Part shown: positions 43,407 through 49,022 of the stretch, piece by piece | How positions within the stretch are numbered: position 1 is the stretch's first letter | Layout: the number at the start of each line of letters is the position of its first letter | From: Desulfuromonas sp. | Lineage (GTDB): Bacteria > Desulfobacterota > Desulfuromonadia > Desulfuromonadales > SZUA-401 | Length of the DNA stretch: 49,022 bases | Direction: 5' to 3' | Assembly: GCA_002869605.1 (NCBI GenBank) | Contig: PKUI01000055.1 | Span: forward strand, 1-49,022 | The notes under the pieces: model-generated | The model's database searches: none | What the model was told of the DNA's origin: nothing | Seen by the model: only the letters and a program-made list of their open reading frames with translations | Translations under genes and position numbers: made by a program

Positions 43407-44502
43407 CTAGGACTGGCTGAGCAGGTAAGCCTCGATGAAACCATCCAGGTCGCCATCGAGAACCGCATCGGCATTGCCGACCTCGTAGCCGGTACGGTGA
43501 TCCTTGACCATGCGGTAGGGATGCAGCACGTAGGAGCGGATCTGCGACCCCCAACCGATTTCCTTCTTGTCGCCACCAATATTGGCGGCCTCCTCGTCCT
43601 TCTTCTGGCGCTCCAGCTCATAGAGGCGGGCCTTGAGTTGCTTCATGGCCACGGCCTTGTTCTTGTGTTGAGACCGCTCGTTCTGACAGGCGACCACGGT
43701 CCCGGTCGGGATATGGGTGATGCGGATCGCCGAATCGGTTTTGTTGATATGCTGGCCACCGGCACCGCTGGCACGGTAGGTATCAATCTTGAGGTCTTTA
43801 TCGTTGATCTCGACCTCAATGTCGTCGGGCAGCTCGGGAAACACGAATACCGAGGAAAACGAGGTGTGACGCTTGGCATTGGAGTCGAAGGGGGAAATCC
43901 GCACCAGACGGTGAATGCCCATTTCGGCGCGCAGCCAACCGTATGCAAAATCGCCCTGCACGGTAAAGGTCGCGCCCTTGAGGCCCGCCTCGTCACCCGG
44001 TTGGTAATCAGTGAATTCGGTCTTGTAGCCCTTTTTTTCACAGAAACGCAGGTACATGCGCAGCAGCATATCGGCCCAATCCTGAGCCTCGGTCCCTCCG
44101 GCGCCGGCGTTGATACTCACGATCGCATCGCTGGAATCGTATTCGCCCGAGAGCATGCGCGCAAACTCCATCTTGCCGACGCTGCGCTCCAGCTCCGGCA
44201 AGGCGTCCTGCACCTCCTGGCGGGAGTCTTCATCCTCGGCTTCTTCACCGAGTTCGACCAGCACCTGCAGGTCTTCAAGCTGCTTGGCGGCCCCCTCCCA
44301 GTCCTCGACGATCTTTTGCAACGAGGTTCTCTCGCGGAGACGTTCCTGGGAAAGGTCCCCCTGGTCCCAGAAATCGGGGCGGGCTATTTCCGCCTCCAAC
44401 TCCCCGACACGCTCTTTCTTGGCCTCAATGTCAAAGATACCTCCTCAGCTCGGTGAGCTTTTCATCTAAAGAGGCCAGCTGTTCTTTTTCCTCACGAAAC
44501 AT
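43407..44502 (-). CDS. prfB: peptide chain release factor 2 (programmed +1 frameshift)
   Basis: RF2 recognises UAA/UGA stop codons. The gene is split. ATG 44502 opens a 23-codon frame (MFREEKEQLASLDEKL...) ending at TGA 44433-44431, and the main frame continues one base on, from GAC 44432-44430 to 43407. Skipping T 44433 gives a 364-residue protein, the normal RF2 length. The main part has VRISPFDSNAKRHTSFSSVF with SPF for stop-codon reading, and YRASGAGGQHINKTDSAIR with the catalytic GGQ. YELERQKKDEEAANIGGDKK is also typical. It must not be annotated from the internal TTG 44399 or as a pseudogene. AGGAGA precedes the ATG. Confidence 0.97.
44430..44445 (-). promoter_or_regulatory. prfB: RF2 autoregulatory +1 frameshift site
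   Basis: The minus strand reads AGGAGGTATCTTTGAC. An internal Shine-Dalgarno-like AGGAGG lies three bases before the CTT slippery codon, followed by the in-frame TGA and a C. This is the classical RF2 recoding signal. When RF2 is scarce the ribosome pauses at UGAC and slips forward to make more RF2. Every element is present and correctly spaced. Confidence 0.96.
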
Positions 44503-44578
44503 CCAAATATCTCCTAGCGACAGGCCTTCTCCCTGCAATCAGGCTGTTTGCCTGCTACCTATTATGCATAAGCGGGGC

Positions 44579-44607
44579 ATTATATCGACACCGCCACCAA
44601 GGGGCAA
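44579..44607 (-). promoter_or_regulatory. sigma-70-like promoter for prfB
   Basis: On the minus strand TTGCCC (44607-44602) and a perfect TATAAT (44584-44579) are separated by 17 bases, placing the start near 44572 and giving a leader of about 70 bases. It lies in the 157-base divergent gap between prfB and the MFS gene. I could not find an equally good promoter for the MFS gene on the other strand. Confidence 0.65.
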
Positions 44608-44659
44608 GCTTTCATCTCACAACGAATATAGTTATAAGTCTATAGACGAAAAATGACAC

Positions 44660-45901
44660 ATGATGGCCCGCATCGGCACCCCCCACCGTGCCCCATACGC
44701 CACCCTCCATCCGCAGGCAGGTATGAGCTGTAATCCGCGACAATCGCTGAAGGTCCTCATCGGCGGGCTGACCGCCCTGGTCATCGCCATGGGTATAAGT
44801 CGCTTCGCCTATACACCGCTGTTGCCAATTATGCAGAGCGATGCTGGGCTCACAGACGAATTGGCCGGCTACCTCGCGTCGATCAACTACGCGGGATACC
44901 TGCTCGGAGCCCTCTGGTTAATCTGGCGACCACCGGGCAACCAGGCAACAACACCGCTACGCCAGCAGCTGCTCCTGAATATCGCCTCGACCCTGTGCAT
45001 GGGGCTAACCAGCAGCTATCCACTCTGGAGCGCACTGCGTTTTGTCGGCGGCTTCAGCAGCGCCATGATCTTCGTGCTCGCCTCCGGCGTGGTCCTTCAG
45101 CACCTGGCCCTCCATCAACGCCAGTCCTGGTCCGGATGGCTCTACTCGGCAATCGGCATCGGTATCATTCTCTCCGCCATTGTTGTCCCGCCACTGGGGA
45201 GTCTTTTCGGCTGGCGCGTAAGCTGGTTCAGCCTCGCCCTGCTCTCCTTCTTGCTCGCCTACCCGGCTTACCATTGGCTTGAGCCGCACCACCCACCCCC
45301 GACAGCCGCGGATCATGCCGCTGACAAACCTCGGGGCCGCCACATGCTCCCCTGGCTAACGGCGGCCTATTTCTGCGCCGGCTTCGGCTACATCATCACC
45401 GGGACCTTCCTGGTTACCATGCTGAAACGGATGCCCGGACTCGAGAACTCATCCACTCTCGCCTGGTTGATCGTAGGCCTTGCCGCGGCCCCCTCCAGCA
45501 TCCTGTGGATGAAACTGGGGCTACGATTCGGAGCGGTTAAAGCCCTGATCGCCGCCTACATCGTCCAGGCGCTCGGCATCACCCTCCCTGTACTTTCGGC
45601 TTCGCTCACCGGAAACCTGCTTGGCGCGGCCTGCTACGGGGGGACCTTCATGGGGATCGTGACTCTGAGCATGCATTGCGGACGCACGCTCACACCGGAG
45701 AGCCCGCATCGCACCATCGGTATACTGACCGCCGCCTTTGGTGCAGGACAGATCCTCGGCCCGGCGATCGCTGGGCTGATCGCATCCCGCACTCAAAGTT
45801 TTACTCCCGCCCTCTACGTCGCAGCGCTGGTGATCATTCTCGGAGCCCTGTGCCTGGCGTGGGGAGCTCTGCACGATAAAGGCCAAGCAATAAACCACTG
45901 A
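44660..45901 (+). CDS. MFS transporter, YbfB/MFS_4-like
   Basis: This is a 413-residue permease with 12 predicted membrane segments. It contains GGLTALVIAMGISRFAYTPL, LLPIMQSDAGLTDELAGYLA and INYAGYLLGALWLIW, typical of the YbfB (MFS_4) group. A central loop HHPPPTAADHAADKPRGRH separates the two six-helix halves, and TYGG-type residues recur in ACYGGTFMGIVTLSMHCGR. The first 21 residues are not hydrophobic and may not be translated. ATG 44660, 44663 and 44723 are all possible, none with a strong Shine-Dalgarno. Substrates of the family are poorly known. It is followed 16 bases on by a tautomerase gene, probably co-transcribed. Confidence 0.85.
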   Translation: MMARIGTPHRAPYATLHPQAGMSCNPRQSLKVLIGGLTALVIAMGISRFAYTPLLPIMQSDAGLTDELAGYLASINYAGYLLGALWLIWRPPGNQATTPLRQQLLLNIASTLCMGLTSSYPLWSALRFVGGFSSAMIFVLASGVVLQHLALHQRQSWSGWLYSAIGIGIILSAIVVPPLGSLFGWRVSWFSLALLSFLLAYPAYHWLEPHHPPPTAADHAADKPRGRHMLPWLTAAYFCAGFGYIITGTFLVTMLKRMPGLENSSTLAWLIVGLAAAPSSILWMKLGLRFGAVKALIAAYIVQALGITLPVLSASLTGNLLGAACYGGTFMGIVTLSMHCGRTLTPESPHRTIGILTAAFGAGQILGPAIAGLIASRTQSFTPALYVAALVIILGALCLAWGALHDKGQAINH

Positions 45902-45917
45902 TAAAGGAGAAGCCTAG

Positions 45918-46127
45918 ATGCCCTTCGTCAAGATCTGTATCACGCGTGAAAACGAACCGATCACCCGGGAACAGAAACAGGCACTCATCGCCGGAGCCAC
46001 CGACCTGCTCAAGAAGGTCATCAACCGCGGCCCATCGACCACCGTGGTCGTGATCGAGGAAGTCGACACCGACAATTACGGCGTCGGCGGAGAATCGATC
46101 ACCCTGCGTCGCGCACGGGAAACCTGA
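45918..46127 (+). CDS. 4-oxalocrotonate tautomerase-family protein
   Basis: This 69-residue protein begins Met-Pro (MPFVKICITRENEPITREQK), so the catalytic N-terminal proline is exposed after Met removal. ALIAGATDLLKKVINRGPST and TVVVIEEVDTDNYGVGGESI follow the beta-alpha-beta pattern of tautomerases. It is a little longer than classical 4-OT (62). A strong AAAGGAG precedes ATG 45918. The substrate is unknown; these small enzymes act on enols, halo-acids or aromatic breakdown products. Coupling to an MFS permease suggests handling of an imported or exported small organic acid, which is inference. Confidence 0.88.
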   Translation: MPFVKICITRENEPITREQKQALIAGATDLLKKVINRGPSTTVVVIEEVDTDNYGVGGESITLRRARET

Positions 46128-46244
46128 GACCGCCTGATTACCCGTCAAACAACCACCAGCGGGTAGCCATTCACATCGGTTTTATGATACAAGTTGTACC
46201 CGCACCCAAAACCGGGTTTTAATCCGTATACGATATCTTCAAAA

Positions 46245-46259
46245 TGTATGCTGTATACA
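46245..46259. promoter_or_regulatory. candidate operator upstream of the frdCAB promoter
   Basis: TGTATGCTGTATACA is an imperfect palindrome (TGTAT/ATACA arms, 5-base centre) 9 bases upstream of the -35 box, and a second GTATAC lies about 20 bases further up at 46226-46231. TGTATAC-type palindromes are typical of GntR/FadR-like and related repressors or activators. Nothing in the window identifies the binding protein. The rest of the 215-base gap holds only a weak stem at 46198-46220. Confidence 0.4.
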
Positions 46260-46268
46260 AAATAGGGG

Positions 46269-46297
46269 TTGTCAAATCGGGCTGAGCTGGCTATTAT
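46269..46297 (+). promoter_or_regulatory. near-consensus sigma-70 promoter of the frdCAB/sdhCAB operon
   Basis: TTGTCA (46269-46274), 17 bases of spacer, then TATTAT (46292-46297): five of six matches in each box with ideal spacing. Transcription should start near 46304, giving a leader of about 39 bases before the frdC ATG at 46343, which has AGAGGGA upstream. Confidence 0.78.
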
Positions 46298-46342
46298 GAC
46301 GCCCGGTTTTTTTCCAAAATTCTTTCAAAGAGGGATGTTGGC

Positions 46343-47011
46343 ATGCGATGGTATCAAACATCAGTTGGTAGGAAGATCGTCATGGCAATATCGGGCCTGA
46401 TCATGGTCGGGTTCGCTGTTGTCCACATGCTCGGTAACTTTGCAATCTTTGCAGGTGCCGATGCCATTAACGCCTATGCAGGCAAGCTCCATTCACTTGG
46501 ACCTGGTCTGTGGCTCTTTCGCGCCGTTATGCTCGGCGCCGTGGTTCTCCACATCTGGCAGGGGGTTTCGCTGACCTTTGAAAACAGCAGCGCCCGCCCG
46601 GTTGGCTACAAGCAGAAACAGAACCTGAAAACCGGGTTCTCGGCAACGACCATGATCTACACCGGTCTGCTGCTTGCAGCCTTCATCATTTACCACCTGC
46701 TCCACTACACCGTAAGGGTCATCGACTCCAGCTATGCAAAGATGCTGCTTGCTGACGGTCACGGCATGGACGTGTACCAGATGGTCACCACCGGCTTCGG
46801 ACACTCGTTCGCCGTAGTCGTCTACGTGGTCGCCATGATCATCTTGCTGCTGCACCTGAGCCACGGCATCGCGAGTACTCTCCAGTCGCTCGGCTTGAAC
46901 AATGACAAGGTACAGCCCATCATCGAGATGGCAGGAAAGGCGCTCGCATTTGTCCTGCTCGTCGGCTTTGCCGCCGTGCCGCTTTCCGTGCTTTTCGGCA
47001 TCGTACATTAA
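46343..47011 (+). CDS. frdC: succinate dehydrogenase/fumarate reductase cytochrome b subunit
   Basis: This 222-residue, five-helix di-heme cytochrome b is of the single-anchor type found in Bacillus, Wolinella and Geobacter. It begins WYQTSVGRKIVMAISGLIMV. His residues in the helices (VVHMLGNFAIF, VVLHIWQGVSLT, FIIYHLLHYTVRV, LLHLSHGIASTL) are the candidate heme ligands. It anchors the flavoprotein and iron-sulfur subunits and passes electrons to or from menaquinone. It is first in an operon with frdA 18 bases downstream. In Geobacter one such complex serves both directions; whether that holds here cannot be read from sequence. Confidence 0.94.
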   Translation: MRWYQTSVGRKIVMAISGLIMVGFAVVHMLGNFAIFAGADAINAYAGKLHSLGPGLWLFRAVMLGAVVLHIWQGVSLTFENSSARPVGYKQKQNLKTGFSATTMIYTGLLLAAFIIYHLLHYTVRVIDSSYAKMLLADGHGMDVYQMVTTGFGHSFAVVVYVVAMIILLLHLSHGIASTLQSLGLNNDKVQPIIEMAGKALAFVLLVGFAAVPLSVLFGIVH

Positions 47012-47029
47012 GCATTAGGGGGAATAATC

Positions 47030-48945
<1,916 letters not shown>

Positions 48946-48946
<1 letters not shown>

Positions 48947-49022
48947 TGAGCGGAACCATGAATCTGACACTGTATGTGTGGCGTCAGAAGGACGCCAAGG
49001 ATAAAGGGAAGCTCGAGCGTTA
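48946..49022 (+). CDS. frdB: succinate dehydrogenase/fumarate reductase iron-sulfur subunit (partial, runs off right edge)
   Basis: ATG 48946 shares its A with the frdA stop (TAATG) and the frame stays open to the end of the window. The 25 visible residues begin MSGTMNLTLYVWRQKDAKDK, matching the N-terminal beta strand of the ferredoxin domain of FrdB/SdhB. No cysteine clusters are reached before the edge, so the assignment relies on this motif and on the frdC-frdA-frdB order. A second ATG four codons on (48958) is a possible alternative start. Confidence 0.85.

Noticed and set aside
44399..44502. prfB read as a truncated gene or pseudogene because its first frame hits TGA
   Set aside because: The AGGAGG...CTTTGAC signal is the normal RF2 frameshift site, and the joined product has the usual length.
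46139..46220. Stems acccg/cgggt considered as a terminator for the MFS-tautomerase pair
   Set aside because: The stems are short (5-6 bp) with large loops and only a four-base T stretch. Too weak to annotate.

Overview
The window looks like a chromosomal segment of a Gram-negative anaerobe of the Desulfuromonadales type (Geobacter/Pelobacter/Desulfuromonas relatives). The evidence is a lolC-lolD-bamA-skp-lpxD-fabZ-lpxA-lpxB-msbA-DUF374-waaA-lpxK envelope operon on the same strand as prfB and lysS, next to a three-gene frdC/sdhC-frdA-frdB type succinate dehydrogenase/fumarate reductase operon. The genus is inferred from gene order and protein flavour only. No stretch longer than 300 bases lacks a gene, and I found no tRNA, rRNA, CRISPR array, insertion sequence or attachment site.

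Almost everything from 44.5 kb down to 1 is transcribed right to left. From right to left the layout is as follows. (1) 48.9-46.3 kb (+): frdCAB with a near-consensus sigma-70 promoter and an adjacent palindrome. (2) 46.1-44.7 kb (+): a small tautomerase and an MFS permease. (3) 44.5-40.8 kb (-): prfB with a textbook programmed +1 frameshift, an orphan lipoprotein, and lysS. A REP-like palindromic element lies between lysS and lolC. (4) 40.6-27.3 kb (-): lipoprotein release (LolC, LolD), outer-membrane assembly (BamA, Skp), lipid A synthesis (LpxD, FabZ, LpxA, LpxB, LpxK), Kdo transfer (WaaA) and lipid A flipping (MsbA). LpxK is fused in frame to a Trm112-type zinc protein. (5) 27.2-16.0 kb (-): two glycosyltransferases, a CDP-glycerol glycerophosphotransferase-like enzyme, and a nearly complete pseudaminic acid pathway. 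The pathway comprises PseB, PseC, an SpsF-like cytidylyltransferase, an AKR, an SDR, a PseG-PseH fusion and PseI, and ends in a sialyltransferase-like glycosyltransferase. (6) 16.0-14.9 kb (+): one heptosyltransferase in opposite orientation, overlapping both neighbours. (7) 14.9-8.6 kb (-): Kdo kinase, O-antigen ligase, UDP-glucose dehydrogenase and the ADP-heptose genes gmhA-hldE-gmhB, closed by a clear rho-independent terminator. (8) 8.6-1 kb (-): dTDP-rhamnose genes rfbB-D-A-C, a GT4 glycosyltransferase, the O-antigen ABC exporter Wzm/Wzt and two methyltransferases, the last one running off the left edge.

Taken together, this is an LPS assembly locus. Lipid A and Kdo are made and flipped. 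A heptose/phospho-Kdo core is built, and a nonulosonate (pseudaminic acid or a derivative) is probably added by the GT52/polysialyltransferase-like enzyme. An ABC-exported O-chain (rhamnose-containing by inference) is then ligated by WaaL. The best candidate for something new is at the left edge: a WbdD-like arrangement in which a methyltransferase domain is followed by a coiled coil built from exact 32-residue (96-base) tandem units, downstream of a Wzt with a C-terminal carbohydrate-binding-type domain. That is the architecture expected of an O-chain terminator with a molecular ruler whose length could change by repeat-unit gain or loss. The left 5 kb is also visibly more AT-rich than the rest, as is typical of exchanged O-antigen genes.
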